A DNA stretch of 64,000 nt from Planctomycetota bacterium (GCA_015654675.1 JAATGM010000050.1:1-64000); one strand, 5' to 3'; counted from the first letter of the stretch, positions 1-8,594 are shown. Notes: generated by a model from the letters alone, not told the origin. A program made the numbers and translations.

Positions 1-146
1 CTGCGCAGAACCCAGAGGATGCCTTCGAAACAATCGCGACTGTTGACGGGCCTGGGACCGCCCTTCTTTGACCGCGGAAACTCCGGCAGAAGCGACTCGA
101 TCTTGTTCCACTGCTCTTCCGTGAGCATCGGCTTGTATCCGGCCAT
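1..146 (-). CDS. IS5-family transposase, 5' end only (runs off the window)
   Basis: Read from the ATG at 146 leftwards, 48 codons are visible before the window edge. The protein starts MAGYKPMLTEEQWNKIESLL and continues with a KKGGPRPVNSRDCFEGILWVLR-like stretch (the first 20 residues quoted, the rest described). This is the typical N-terminal DUF4096-type domain of IS5/IS427-group DDE transposases. The catalytic DDE residues would lie outside the window. The protein would act as a DNA-cutting and joining enzyme for its own insertion sequence. I could not identify the terminal inverted repeat on the right side. A decayed second copy of its start region lies at 484-610. Confidence 0.8.
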   Translation of the reverse strand, partial: MAGYKPMLTEEQWNKIESLLPEFPRSKKGGPRPVNSRDCFEGILWVLR

Positions 147-957
147 CGCGAACTCCTCTCGCTTGCGATGGTGAAGTAAGACCACAACCTCATGCAGGGC
201 GCAATCTTGCGAAAACCCAAGTTGTGAAAGCGACTCTAAAATGCTCTGTCAAACCCGCTGCGCCCATCTAATTGCATCGAGCGCCATGTTCGTTCAGTTC
301 TGACGGCATCGCGGGCCAGTCACCGCGCTTCCCTAGGTCAATCAGCCGCTGCCAGCGGTTGCTCGACAACCGAACCGTCTTCGAGAGATTCATCCAGCGA
401 ACTCCTTTGCCTAGGACTCAGGGAATGCACCCCAGGCGATCGTCACTCTTGAATAGCAAGGCAATCCTTCAAATGTGGCCAGATCGAGCGCCCTGCGAGC
501 ATTGGGTGCCAGACCATCGCGAACAAATCTCGCTTGAGATGGATCCAGCACACCATAACCTCAGCCGGAGCACGATTCTGCGAATATCACCTTGGGAAAC
601 ATGCAATGAAATCGCGGCGTCCGATCGCGTGGGTAACGCATTCGACCCGATCCTTCCAGTCTCAGAATCGTATACCTCGCTTTGGAGTCTCAGGCATCTC
701 GACGCTGGTACAAGCACAACACCTCTTGAGAAGCGCGCCGTATGCAATTTGCGATTTCTGGACCGTTTCAGTTAGTTGGCAGCGCTTTGGGGGACCACTT
801 GGGCTGCGATCCTTCTGTCAGACTGAATCGATTGCGTTTATTGACTTTGTCTCGACTTCCGAGTTGCAACACGCGGTCAAAAGTCGCAAAATGCAAGCGT
901 GGGAGGAGCATAGACAGAAGATAGCTGGCATGGCGCCGAAAACCGGAAGTGGCAATC
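147..957. other. Gene-free accessory DNA with IS debris
   Basis: No credible coding frame is seen on either strand. Frames here are short, overlap each other and carry no recognisable motif. The stretch contains the sequence upstream of the transposase and, at 484-610, a degraded copy of that same region. It reads as mobile-element debris. Confidence 0.5.
484..610 (-). mobile_element. Relict of a second IS5-type element (5' end region)
   Basis: The sequence around 500-605 lines up with the transposase start region at about 120-230. Shared blocks in the same order are a GAGCAT.GG block, the CCATCGCGAAC block covering the start codon, CTCGCTT.GATGG, AACCTCA, and TTGCGAA followed by a similar tail. 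Substitutions and small gaps are scattered throughout, and no reading frame survives. It is therefore best read as an old, decayed copy. The limits are approximate and were aligned by eye. Confidence 0.5.
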
Positions 958-1581
958 ATGAATGAACCGACAACGCCACGTGCGCTCGCGTCGCAGCGGC
1001 CCCGGGGTATTCGTTACCTCAACATCGGGCTCTTTGGCGCGTTCTTGATTTGCTGCGCTGCCTGGTTCCTCAGCTGTTTTTGGCAATTTCAGATCGATTG
1101 GGAAAGGTCGCGGATTCAACTCTACAGAGGGACGATCTCCGATTACCGATACGTTGTCTTAAGTAGCACTCATTCGGAGACAACCATCCCCCCGAATACG
1201 ACCGTATTGCGGGATCCCAATGGAGGAATAAGTTTTGTCCTGAACTTCCAGCCAGGCTGGGCGGTCATGCGAAATCAACCCGTATCCATCTCATTCGCAC
1301 AAGTATTCGGATTGAAGTTGCCCGCTCACTCGCGACGCGTCTTGGAAGGAATCTCAGCCAAAGGCGTAACGAGAATTCTTTGGCAAGTGACCGTGATTCC
1401 ACTTTGGATTCTAAGCTTGATATCTGGCGGAGGCGCAGCATTCTTTTGGAGACGCCGGCGACAAGTACTCCTAATCGATAGGTGTAAGGGTTGTGGATAT
1501 GACCTGACTGGCAATGAATCTGGGACCTGTTCCGAGTGTGGAGCCAAGATCCCGAAGGGCCTGTCTAATTCAGTCAAATGA
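958..1581 (+). CDS. Two-TM membrane protein with C-terminal CGYDLTGN zinc ribbon
   Basis: Function is unknown. A membrane segment sits near residues 20-42 of the 207-residue protein (around GLFGAFLICCAAWFLSC). It is followed by a soluble, probably periplasmic, domain of about 95 residues, then a second membrane segment (around IPLWILSLISGGGAAFFW). The protein ends in a cytoplasmic zinc ribbon with the pairs CKGC and CSEC around the GYDLTGN motif. This C-terminal ribbon is a recurrent feature of planctomycete membrane proteins. I chose the ATG at 958 because GGAAG lies 8 bases upstream, although a GTG at 949 is also in frame. The gene stands alone between two gene-poor stretches. Confidence 0.75.
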   Translation: MNEPTTPRALASQRPRGIRYLNIGLFGAFLICCAAWFLSCFWQFQIDWERSRIQLYRGTISDYRYVVLSSTHSETTIPPNTTVLRDPNGGISFVLNFQPGWAVMRNQPVSISFAQVFGLKLPAHSRRVLEGISAKGVTRILWQVTVIPLWILSLISGGGAAFFWRRRRQVLLIDRCKGCGYDLTGNESGTCSECGAKIPKGLSNSVK

Positions 1582-2461
1582 CACTTGCCGATGCGGATGC
1601 GCGAACGACGCGAATGCTGTAATATGCTTTTGCATTTAGTGGCATTCCGTTTGAGTCGAGAGTGTCGCTCGTTGAAATTCGATCTAGTGTTCCTTCAATT
1701 CCCGTTCAGTGATTCAGGTCAAGATTGTTGCGTATTGGTCCAACGACCTCAGCGTTGACAGGGCGTTGTACGCGAAATGTGACGAGCTTTCGGACGAACG
1801 CCGGAAAATAGGGAGCGGTAAGCGCTTGGAAGGACTCCTGAGGGCGCTTTAAATTCTGCTCTGCCGCGAGGGCAGAATCGGCTGGGACTTTCGAAGCCTA
1901 GAAAGCTCGAGTGTGCGTGCACTAGTGGCGATAACGGCACCGAGGAAAAAGCGGCTTTGAACTTCAAGACGTCGCGCCGTATTCCGCGCACGAGCTCCAA
2001 CTCGCTGCGGATTCGGGAGCAAGTCCAGCGGGGCACTGACCGTCACGGTTCATACACTTCGGTTGCCATCGTGTTCCGAGTCCTGAACGGCCAAGGCCAG
2101 AGAATGATTGGGCTCAGGGCAGGCCTTTTGTTCATTCGTAAATTTGTCCGAATCCCACACAAGACGCGAACCAGGGCGCTACTCGAAACGACTGGATGAG
2201 CATGGTCCGTACTCCCGTTGGCCTGAATTGAAGCGCGGCTCGACTTTCTGGCAAGGGCGGAAACGAATGGGCGAGACTCCTTTGCCTAGCCTCCGCCAGG
2301 GTCGGAACAAAGCATTCTTGCTCTGGCGAAATTCGATATGTGTCCAACGCACACTCGCTGCGTCCTCCGACCCTTGTTGGGGGCGCCGCTTTGTTCACAC
2401 ATCGATGAGTGCAAATGTCCGCATTCAGCGTACAGCCCTGCGTGAACCGTCATGTAATGGC
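1582..2461. other. Gene-poor accessory stretch
   Basis: About 880 bases with only short, motif-free frames on both strands. I recognise no RNA gene, repeat or protein here. It lies between the zinc-ribbon gene and the first copy of a degenerate direct repeat, inside the decayed accessory zone. Confidence 0.4.
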
Positions 2462-2714
2462 GGATGTGTCGTCCAACAGGCAAGTTGCGTGCCGGACTCG
2501 GACCGTCCGAGCGCAAGTCGCGTGCTAGAGATACATGCTCAATCCAATCGGAAATGACTTGATGCCACTTGGATTCTCGCCCTCATAAACGTGTACGCAT
2601 GACGCGTACGCAATTGAGAACGAACGATGAGCGACGCAACAACCAACTACGACGCCTGCGAGCTACTGGCCACGCTGGTGATTAACAAGTCGAAGCGAAT
2701 GCGATTCGCGGGTG
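2462..2714 (+). repeat. Degenerate direct repeat, copy 1 (leader plus start of a small ORF)
   Basis: This segment matches 3219-3471 at a nearly constant offset of 756-757 bases. Clear shared blocks are CAGGCA..TGCGTGCCGG, ATACATGCT.AATCC.ATCGGAA, TCTCGCCCTCAT, GTGTACGCATGACGCGT and ACGAACGATGA. The copy also includes the first 29 codons of a small open frame starting at 2627, with the residues ELLATLVI in both copies. The similarity stops near 2712-2720, where sequence of a different origin begins. The block GTACGC ATGAC GCGTAC is a short inverted repeat just upstream of the ATG. Confidence 0.7.
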
Positions 2715-2719
2715 TTGCA
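2627..2719 (+). pseudogene. 5' fragment of a small unknown ORF (copy 1)
   Basis: About 30 codons beginning MSDATTNYDACELLATLVIN. They match the start of the frame at 3384 (ELLATLVI..KSKR/KNKR..RFAG). After the RFAG residues the copy 1 sequence switches abruptly to the antisense of a terminase-like gene, so the frame is a truncated remnant. Function is unknown. Confidence 0.5.
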
Positions 2720-2965
2720 GCGCGCGGCCTGCTCGTTGATGACCTTCGTCTGCCTGCCCGACATCATCCGCCAGTGCTTCTGGGGGATGGCGGCGTAGTA
2801 CTGCCAGCGGAGCCGCTCCTCCTTGGATTTTTCGAAGCGCTGCAGCGCGGCCTGTTCTTCGCGGGTTGGCTTCTGGCCATCCATGACCTTGCGGTAAGCG
2901 CGGGATACAAGCTCGCGATCGGCCGGGGCCGGCTGGACGGGGCTTTGCGGCGGGGGGCTGCGCAT
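2663..2965 (-). pseudogene. Truncated phage terminase small-subunit-like gene
   Basis: The frame starts MRSPPPQSPVQPAPADRELV and carries the block WQYYAAIPQKHWRMMSGRQT, then VINEQAAR, up to residue 82. The pattern (K/R)HW..MSGRQ.KV.NEQA(A/E)R resembles the start of DNA-packaging (terminase small subunit, Nu1-type) proteins found in planctomycete mobile DNA. I recall this pattern and could not check it. Beyond residue 82 (near 2720) the sequence becomes antisense to the direct repeat, so the C-terminal part that normally follows is lost. A GC-rich leader lies upstream at 2970-3180. The gene is on the opposite strand to the two repeat copies that bracket it. Confidence 0.45.
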
Positions 2966-3218
2966 CTTACTTACGCGCGGAATTCACCACCTGGGACACA
3001 AAAGTTCGCCGATGGCGAAGCGCGCGGGGGCTGGGGGCCGCCGGAAGGACCCAATAGCGCCGCCAATAGACCCGTCGATGGGGCGCAATCGCGCGCAGGT
3101 CTCGCACGCCGAGTGAGTGATATTGCGACTTACGCGCAAGTGAGGTGAGGCGAGCGGCGCGAGTGACCTGGTAATCGTTAGATGAGTGACTTCTTAGGCC
3201 GTTGTAGCAGCGGTGCAG

Positions 3219-3471
3219 TGAGTGACGCGACGCAGGCAGGATGCGTGCCGGTGGCCGACAATCCCTGCGCATTCCGCGTAGACCAAATACATGCTGAATC
3301 CGATCGGAATTGCCTTGAGTCCGTTTGCGACTCTCGCCCTCATGGATGTGTACGCATGACGCGTCGGCGTTGGAGCACGAACGATGAAGGTCACGAAAAC
3401 CATTTACTACGCCGACGAGCTGTTGGCCACGCTTGTGATCAAGAAGAACAAGCGGCCGCGCTTTGCCGGCG
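3219..3471 (+). repeat. Degenerate direct repeat, copy 2
   Basis: Second copy of the repeat described at 2462-2714. It contains the same leader blocks and the start of a small open frame at 3384 that begins MKVTKTIYYADELLATLVIK. The short inverted repeat before the ATG is less perfect here (GTACGC ATGAC GCGTCG). The two copies have diverged, so the duplication is old. Confidence 0.7.
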
Positions 3472-3680
3472 GCGCGTGGATCAGCGGCACGATCTCCGAG
3501 CACCGCTTCGAAGCGCTGGTCTTCCCCGAGCCGGCAGAGAACCGCGCTTGGGAGGTGGGTGGCGACAACCAAGCGCTGGGTGGATGCCAACGGCAAGCAG
3601 CACGGCGGCCTGCCGTTCGTGAAGAACACGCTTGGACAACTCCTGGGCAACGTCGTGTATCTGGGCAAGGTCAGGCATAA
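3384..3680 (+). pseudogene. Small unknown ORF, probably 3'-truncated
   Basis: The frame begins MKVTKTIYYADELLATLVIK and continues through RFAGGAWISGTISEHRFEAL, VFPEPAEN and RAWEVGGDNQ. I do not recognise a family. The first 29 residues repeat those at 2627. From about 3550 another reading frame over the same DNA encodes a serine recombinase C-terminal region. The natural end of this ORF has therefore probably been replaced, and the rest of the frame is out-of-frame recombinase sequence. No function is proposed. Confidence 0.45.
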
Positions 3681-4206
3681 AGACGAGTTCCACGAGGGTC
3701 AGCATCCGGCAATCGTCGATGCGAACCTTTGGCGAGACGTCCATGAGGTTCTGGATCGAAATCACCGAACGGCCGGTGCGTTCCAGCGAAATCGGTACGG
3801 GGCCTTGCTGAAAGGGTTGCTGCGATGCAAGCCGTGCGACGCTGCGATGGTTCACAGTCCGGTCTCGACGAACCACCGTCAATATCGCTACTACGTTTGC
3901 ACGAATGCACAGAAGATCGGATATGAACATTGCCCCTGCCCGTCTCTTCGAGCTGCGTCGATCGAACAGTCGGTCCTCGAGCGGTTGCGGGCCATTCCGT
4001 TCAACAACACCAAGTTGCGCGGCTCGCCGATCGCGGCCGCTGTCGGTGCACTGCTGGAACGTCCCGCCGAGACGATTCCTAGCGAGTTGGCCGCGTCCGT
4101 GCGGGTTCTGGTTGAATCAGTCGAACACGATGCCCGCGCCGGCCGAATCGGCCTGACGCTCACGCCCGAGGCCGCCGACTGCCTCTCGCCGCGCGCGGGT
4201 GCTTGA
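3550..4206 (+). pseudogene. Large serine recombinase, catalytic N-terminus missing
   Basis: From about codon 30 of this frame the protein reads as the Recombinase domain followed by a zinc-beta-ribbon. Segments include ATKRW-like TTKRWVDANGKQHGG, PFVKNTLGQLLGNVVYLGK, HPAIVDANLW, YGALLKGLLRCKPCDAAMVH, and YRYYVCTNAQ...CPCPSL. This is the C-terminal half of resolvase/invertase-family site-specific integrases. The catalytic serine domain (about 150 residues) that should precede it is absent, and the upstream DNA belongs to the repeat-associated ORF. The protein is unlikely to recombine DNA. The gene ends at a TGA directly before a small HTH gene, which is a frequent neighbour of this type of recombinase. 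Confidence 0.75.
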
Positions 4207-4216
4207 GGACCGGTGA

Positions 4217-4585
4217 GTGTACTTGGAGTTCGACGTTCAAGCCGACCGGCCTCAGGTCAGACGGAGCACCCGCGCGGTTACGCGCCGCAGCGCGGCGCGT
4301 TTGCCGGCGGTCATCAAGACACTCATTCTGGCATATCAGATCGAAGAGGCCATCAGCGGTGGTCGGGCGCAAGATTACGCGGAGGTCGCGCGGCAAATGG
4401 ATGTCAGCCGGGCCCGCGTCTCGCAGATCGTAAAATATCTGGCGCTCGAGCCGGCCATACAGGAGTCCCTGCTCCTCGATGATCCTGACCGTTTTGCAAA
4501 ACTTAGCTGTGAAAAAGTCCGCGCCATCGCCCGCGATCCGAATCCCGAATCACAGCTGGCACGATTCCAATCATTGCTCAAGTAA
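4217..4585 (+). CDS. Small helix-turn-helix protein next to the recombinase
   Basis: About 122 residues from the GTG at 4217, starting 10 bases after the recombinase stop. The centre reads AQDYAEVARQMDVSRARVSQ followed by IVKYLAL, a clear helix-turn-helix of the kind used to bind DNA. The first 40 residues are Arg-rich. The position suggests it was part of the same mobile unit, perhaps a directionality or regulatory factor, but that is inference. The frame is intact although its partner is broken. Confidence 0.65.
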   Translation: MYLEFDVQADRPQVRRSTRAVTRRSAARLPAVIKTLILAYQIEEAISGGRAQDYAEVARQMDVSRARVSQIVKYLALEPAIQESLLLDDPDRFAKLSCEKVRAIARDPNPESQLARFQSLLK

Positions 4586-4907
4586 TCTTCAATTCGCATC
4601 GAACACCCGCCGCCGCTGACCACTCGCGCGGGAGCAACTGCGCGACGAGCCGATTTGTGATCCGTATGACTTGTTAATCGAAAGATGGCGCCAATCGTCA
4701 AAATGAGAGAGGAATGGCCAAAGTGCGCGTTCAGCGTGTTCTTATTCCTCTCTGCGTTTCAAAGCAAACCTATGCAGAGCGGAACTACCTGATTCGCCGC
4801 GCCGCTGGAATTCGCTACGGGTCGTGGAAGACGCACGCTTGCCGCGAATTGGAGCACGAAGTAATTGTTAATCGAGCTCAACCCGGAGTTAGGACGAAAA
4901 AGAAGAC
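4586..4907. other. Intergenic stretch between mobile debris and tRNA-Asn
   Basis: About 320 bases without a supported gene. An open frame from 4714 runs into the tRNA gene and has no recognisable motif, so I do not call it. I saw no second copy of the tRNA 3' end that would mark an attachment site. Confidence 0.4.
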
Positions 4908-4979
4908 CTCCCCGAGTAGGACTCGAACCTACAACCTACCGGTTAACAGCCGGCCGCTCTACCATTGAGCTATCGGGGA
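4908..4979 (-). tRNA. tRNA-Asn (anticodon GTT)
   Basis: The reverse strand folds into a complete cloverleaf. The acceptor stem TCCCCGA pairs with TCGGGGA, the D arm is GCTC...GAGC, the anticodon stem GCCGG pairs with CCGGT around the loop CTGTTAA, and the T arm is GTAGG TTCGAGT CCTAC. The GTT anticodon assigns asparagine. CCA is not encoded. The 3' end of the gene faces the decayed mobile zone at 1-4.9 kb, the usual orientation when a tRNA serves as an integration target. No flanking repeat was found to prove it. Confidence 0.95.
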
Positions 4980-5068
4980 TCGGGCGGCTCGTCCGAAAAC
5001 GAGCGGCCGTTCCATGCACCTTACGGTATGCGGCGATTCGGCGTTGGTCAAGATCGTTTCGACGCGTG

Positions 5069-6304
5069 CTAGTGGGGCTTTTCGCTCACAATTTTGCCGT
5101 TGATGATGACGCCGGTGCAGTGCGTGGTGTACTCGAACGGGTCGCCATCGAAGAGGGCCAGATCGGCGTCTTTACCGACCTCGAGCGAGCCGACGCGGTC
5201 GGCAATTCCGAGGATTTTCGCGGCATCGATCGTGATGGTCGCCAACGCCTGATCAAAAGTGAGGCCGTTGGAGGCGGCGACGGCGGCTTCGAAGAGTGCG
5301 ACGCGGGTTTTGGGGACGTAGCTTTCAAATCCGCTTTGGAGCGCGACTGGAATGCCGGCCTTCACGAGCGTGGCGGCGGTTTCCATGCTGAGGTTTTCGG
5401 TTTCGCCGGGGCCGCTGCGAGTCATGGTGGGGTGAATGATGACCGGGATCTTCGCGGCCTTGATCTGATCGATGAGCAGATATGACTCGGCGCCGCCGTC
5501 GAGGACGATTTTGATGTCGAATTCTTTGGCGAGGCGGAGGGCGGACATGATGTCGATGGCGCGCTGCGCCGTGATGAGAAGCGGCAGCTCGCCTTTCAAA
5601 ATACGGACCATCGTTTCCTGCCGAAGGTCGCGATCGGGGCGCTTGGATTCGTCGGCGACGCTTTGTTTTCGCTGATACTCCTGGGCCTTGATGAGCTGGG
5701 CGCGGAGCATGGCGACGGCTTTTGAGCGCGTGCCGGGGGACTTCTTTTCGGCGTCCTTGCCGTGGACCTCGGCGCCTTCGCCGAGCGTCGCTGCGACCAT
5801 CGCGACCGGTTTGATGACAGCGTCGTCGATCGTATTACCGGTGGTTTTCACGATCATCGTCTGGCCTGAGATGAGGGCACCAGGGGCGTGGCCGGTGTGA
5901 AGGGTGGTGATGCCGAAGTCGCGGACCCATTCGATGAGGCGTTCCTGGGCGTTGTACGAGTCGATGGCGCGGAGTTCGGGCTGCATGGGGTCGGACTTGT
6001 CGAGCTGGTCCTGATCCTGGTCCTGGTTGAGGTAGCCGGAGAGGCCGACGACGCTGTGGGCATCAATCAGGCCGGGGGTGACGACTTTGGCGGAGAGTGT
6101 TTTGACGCCGGCGGGGATGGCTACCGATGCGGCAGGGCCGACTTGAGTGATTTTCGCGCCATCGGTCAGGATGACGCCGTCTTTGATTGGCGGGCCTGCC
6201 ATGGTGCAGATGGTTTCGCCCTTGATCGCGAGCTGGGCGTTTGCGGCGCTGGCGGCGGCGAAAAGGGCGACGGTGGTCAGGAGTATTCGTTGGAGCGAGG
6301 TCAT
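5069..6304 (-). CDS. Secreted amidohydrolase-like protein that has lost its metal ligands
   Basis: A 411-residue protein starting MTSLQRILLTTVALFAAASA, a signal peptide ending near ANAQ. It aligns along its length with the upstream paralog at 6301-7602 (imidazolonepropionase-like amidohydrolase fold), with the C-terminal block VGSLEVGKDADLALFDGDPF in both families. The metal-binding positions are replaced: DTHSHIG becomes DAHSVVG, HHHTHRAD becomes ITAQRAID, VLHHASEAW becomes VLDGGAESY, and AFHTDDWIT becomes ALQSGFESY. It is therefore probably catalytically inert, perhaps a partner subunit of the active paralog. The start codon overlaps the stop of the upstream gene (ATGA), so translation is coupled. 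Residues upstream of this ATG in the same frame are Arg-rich and belong to the upstream gene in another frame. Confidence 0.85.
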   Translation of the reverse strand: MTSLQRILLTTVALFAAASAANAQLAIKGETICTMAGPPIKDGVILTDGAKITQVGPAASVAIPAGVKTLSAKVVTPGLIDAHSVVGLSGYLNQDQDQDQLDKSDPMQPELRAIDSYNAQERLIEWVRDFGITTLHTGHAPGALISGQTMIVKTTGNTIDDAVIKPVAMVAATLGEGAEVHGKDAEKKSPGTRSKAVAMLRAQLIKAQEYQRKQSVADESKRPDRDLRQETMVRILKGELPLLITAQRAIDIMSALRLAKEFDIKIVLDGGAESYLLIDQIKAAKIPVIIHPTMTRSGPGETENLSMETAATLVKAGIPVALQSGFESYVPKTRVALFEAAVAASNGLTFDQALATITIDAAKILGIADRVGSLEVGKDADLALFDGDPFEYTTHCTGVIINGKIVSEKPH

Positions 6305-7602
6305 CGGCCTTCGGCTCCTTCCTCGCAGCACAGGTGCATGACCTGATCCTTGCCCGCGCCGTAGCCGCCGACGGCGTAGAGGTGATCCTTCGGGTCGGAG
6401 CGGTCGAAGACTTTGGCGCCTTCGACCCAGGTTTCGAGCACTTTGGTATAGACGCTGAGCGGATCGCCGGAGAGGACGATGAAGTCGGCGTCTTTGCCGG
6501 GTTCGAGCGAGCCGATGCGTTTGTCGAGGTCGATCATTTTTGCGCCGGCCATGGTCATGGCATAGAGGGCCTTTTCGCGCGACATGCCGGCGCGGACGGC
6601 GAGGGCCGGTGAGCGGAGGAAGAGGCGCGAATCGGTGATCCAATCGTCGGTGTGGAAGGCGGTGAGAACGCCGGCTTTTTCCAGCACCGCTCCGGTCTGC
6701 ATGAGCAGGTCTTTGGCTTCAAGTTTTCCGCCCGGGCTGTCTACGAGGATGATTGAGCAGGGGACGCCCGACTTGGCGATTTCGTCGGCGATCTTCCAGG
6801 CCTCGCTGGCGTGATGCAGCACGACGCGAAAATGAAACTCCTTGGAGAGACGGATGACGGTGAGGATGTCGTCGGCGCGATGGGTGTGGTGGTGAACGAT
6901 GCGCTTGCCGTCGAGGACTTCGAGGATGCCTTCGAGTTCGAGGTCGCGGTCGGGGAGTTTGGTGGCGTCGCCTTTGGCCTGTTCGATCTTGCGGCGGTAT
7001 TCCTGGGCTTTGACGAATTTTTCGCGAATCAGGGCAGCGGACTTTGAGCGCGTGCCGGGGAAGGGCGGGTCGCGCTGCGAGTTCGTGCCGTTCGCCATTT
7101 TCATGCCGCCGAGGATGTTGCCCTGATCGTCGCGGATGGCGATGTCATCGATGGTATTGCCGTTGCGGAGCTTGAGGTAGATGGTCTGGCCGCCGAGCAG
7201 GTGGCCTGAGCCGGGCATGACATTGAGCGTGGTGAGGCCGCCGGCGCGGGCGCGGGTGAAACCCGGGTCGCGGGCGTTGATCGAGTCCATGACGCGGACA
7301 TCGGGTTGAATGGGACTGCTTCCGTCGGCACCCCAGCCGCCGCCGATGTGGCTGTGCGTGTCGACGATGCCGGGCATGATGACCTTGTCTTTGGCGTCGA
7401 CGCGTTTGGCGTCGGCGGGGATGGTGGTTGAGTCGACGGGTCCGACCGCGAGGATTTTCCCGTTCTGCACAACGATTGCGCCGTTGTCGATCGGGTCGCC
7501 GACGATGGGAATGATTTTCGCTCCGACGAAAGCCAAGGGCGATTCCTGGGCGTTCGCGGCCGTCGCGATGACGAGTGAAAGCGCGAGGAATAATTTCCGC
7601 AT
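6301..7602 (-). CDS. Secreted metal-dependent amidohydrolase (imidazolonepropionase-like)
   Basis: A 433-residue protein. Its signal peptide is MRKLFLALSLVIATAANAQ. Metal-ligand motifs of the amidohydrolase superfamily are intact: HSH in IVDTHSHIGG, HHHTH near residue 238, HH in VVLHHASEAW, and the aspartate in FHTDDW. The C-terminal domain has the typical IGSLEPGKDADFIVLSGDPL closure. It probably hydrolyses a cyclic amide or an amide/peptide bond outside the cytoplasm; the substrate is unknown. It is the first gene of a coupled pair whose second member is a degenerate copy. The C-terminal tail has a CC pair (HLCCEEGAEGR), which could be lipid- or metal-related but is unexplained. Confidence 0.85.
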   Translation of the reverse strand: MRKLFLALSLVIATAANAQESPLAFVGAKIIPIVGDPIDNGAIVVQNGKILAVGPVDSTTIPADAKRVDAKDKVIMPGIVDTHSHIGGGWGADGSSPIQPDVRVMDSINARDPGFTRARAGGLTTLNVMPGSGHLLGGQTIYLKLRNGNTIDDIAIRDDQGNILGGMKMANGTNSQRDPPFPGTRSKSAALIREKFVKAQEYRRKIEQAKGDATKLPDRDLELEGILEVLDGKRIVHHHTHRADDILTVIRLSKEFHFRVVLHHASEAWKIADEIAKSGVPCSIILVDSPGGKLEAKDLLMQTGAVLEKAGVLTAFHTDDWITDSRLFLRSPALAVRAGMSREKALYAMTMAGAKMIDLDKRIGSLEPGKDADFIVLSGDPLSVYTKVLETWVEGAKVFDRSDPKDHLYAVGGYGAGKDQVMHLCCEEGAEGR

Positions 7603-7700
7603 TCGTCCGACTCCAGTCAGGTGCAGGCGTCCCCCATGAGCAAACGGATTCAGCCGGCGACTCGCACGCTGTTGGGTTGTGCGCCGGAGCGGTCGGTCGA

Positions 7701-8594
7701 TCAGTTCATTCCGAGTGCTTTGGCCATCGTCGCGCCGATGTCGGCCGGGCTCATTGAGACATGTACGCCGGCTTCTTTGAGGGCCGCGATCTTTCCGGAA
7801 GCGGTGCCTTCACCGCCCGAGATGATGGCCCCCGCGTGGCCCATGCGCTTGCCGGGTGGGGCGGTCTGGCCGGCGATGAAACCGACGACGGGCTTACGAA
7901 TTTTTTCCTTCACGAAGCGGGCGGCGTTTTCCTCGTCGGTGCCGCCGATCTCGCCAATGAAGATGATACCGTGGGTCTCGGGGTCGTTCTGGAACATCTC
8001 GAGCAACTCGATGAAGTTGAGGCCCTTGACCGGATCTCCGCCGATGCCGACGCAGGTGGTCTGCGCGATGCCGCGCGTCGTGCACTGCCAGACGGCTTCG
8101 TAGGTGAGTGTTCCGCTACGGGAAATGAGGCCGATGGCCTTGCTCTTGCCGTCGGCGGGCTTGTGGATGTAGCCGGGCATGATGCCGATCTTGCACTGGC
8201 CGGGCGTGATGATGCCGGGGCAGTTGGGGCCGATGAGCTTTGTGCCGTTGTCGTCGAGAAACTTGCGGGCGCGAACCATGTCCAGCGTGGGAATGCCCTC
8301 GGTGATGAGGACGATCAGCTTGATGCCGGCGGCAGAGGCCTCCATCGCGGCATCGGCGGCGAAGGCGGCGGGGACGAAGATCATCGAGCACTCGGCCTGG
8401 GTGGCTTTGACAGCGTCAAAGGTGTTGTCGAAGACGGGTAGCCCGTGCTCGCTCTTGGAGCCGCCTTTGCCGGGGACGACGCCGCCGACCATTTTGCTGC
8501 CGTATTGGAGGCACTGGGCGGTGTGAAAGGCGCCGGCCTTGCCGGTAATGCCGTGGCAGAGAATGCGGGTGTTCTTGTCGACGAGGACGCTCAT
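7701..8594 (-). CDS. sucD: Succinate-CoA ligase (ADP/GDP-forming) alpha subunit
   Basis: 297 residues, the normal length for SucD. The N-terminal CoA-binding Rossmann domain shows [20 protein letters not shown]. The phosphohistidine loop is present as [10 protein letters not shown] near residue 248, preceded by the GPNCPGII and [10 protein letters not shown] motifs. It carries the phosphohistidine step of succinyl-CoA to succinate conversion with nucleotide formation in the TCA cycle. The beta subunit gene sucC, usually adjacent, is not next to it here: upstream is a 480-base gap and downstream are the amidohydrolases. The partner must lie elsewhere in the genome. Confidence 0.95.
   Translation of the reverse strand: MSVLVDKNTRILCHGITGKAGAFHTAQCLQYGSKMVGGVVPGKGGSKSEHGLPVFDNTFDAVKATQAECSMIFVPAAFAADAAMEASAAGIKLIVLITEGIPTLDMVRARKFLDDNGTKLIGPNCPGIITPGQCKIGIMPGYIHKPADGKSKAIGLISRSGTLTYEAVWQCTTRGIAQTTCVGIGGDPVKGLNFIELLEMFQNDPETHGIIFIGEIGGTDEENAARFVKEKIRKPVVGFIAGQTAPPGKRMGHAGAIISGGEGTASGKIAALKEAGVHVSMSPADIGATMAKALGMN

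Noticed and set aside
4908-4979. Attachment-site duplication of the tRNA 3' end
   Set aside because: No second copy of the tRNA 3' end was found in 1-4900, so no att pair can be claimed within the window.
4865-5485. Open frame reading RVGLEPTTYRLTAGRSTIEL
   Set aside because: This is the translation of the tRNA-Asn gene on the wrong strand, a well-known false protein, and it runs on into the antisense of the amidohydrolase gene.
6305-6643. N-terminal extension of the second amidohydrolase
   Set aside because: The extension is Arg-rich, overlaps the upstream gene in another frame and precedes a clear signal peptide at the ATG at 6304.
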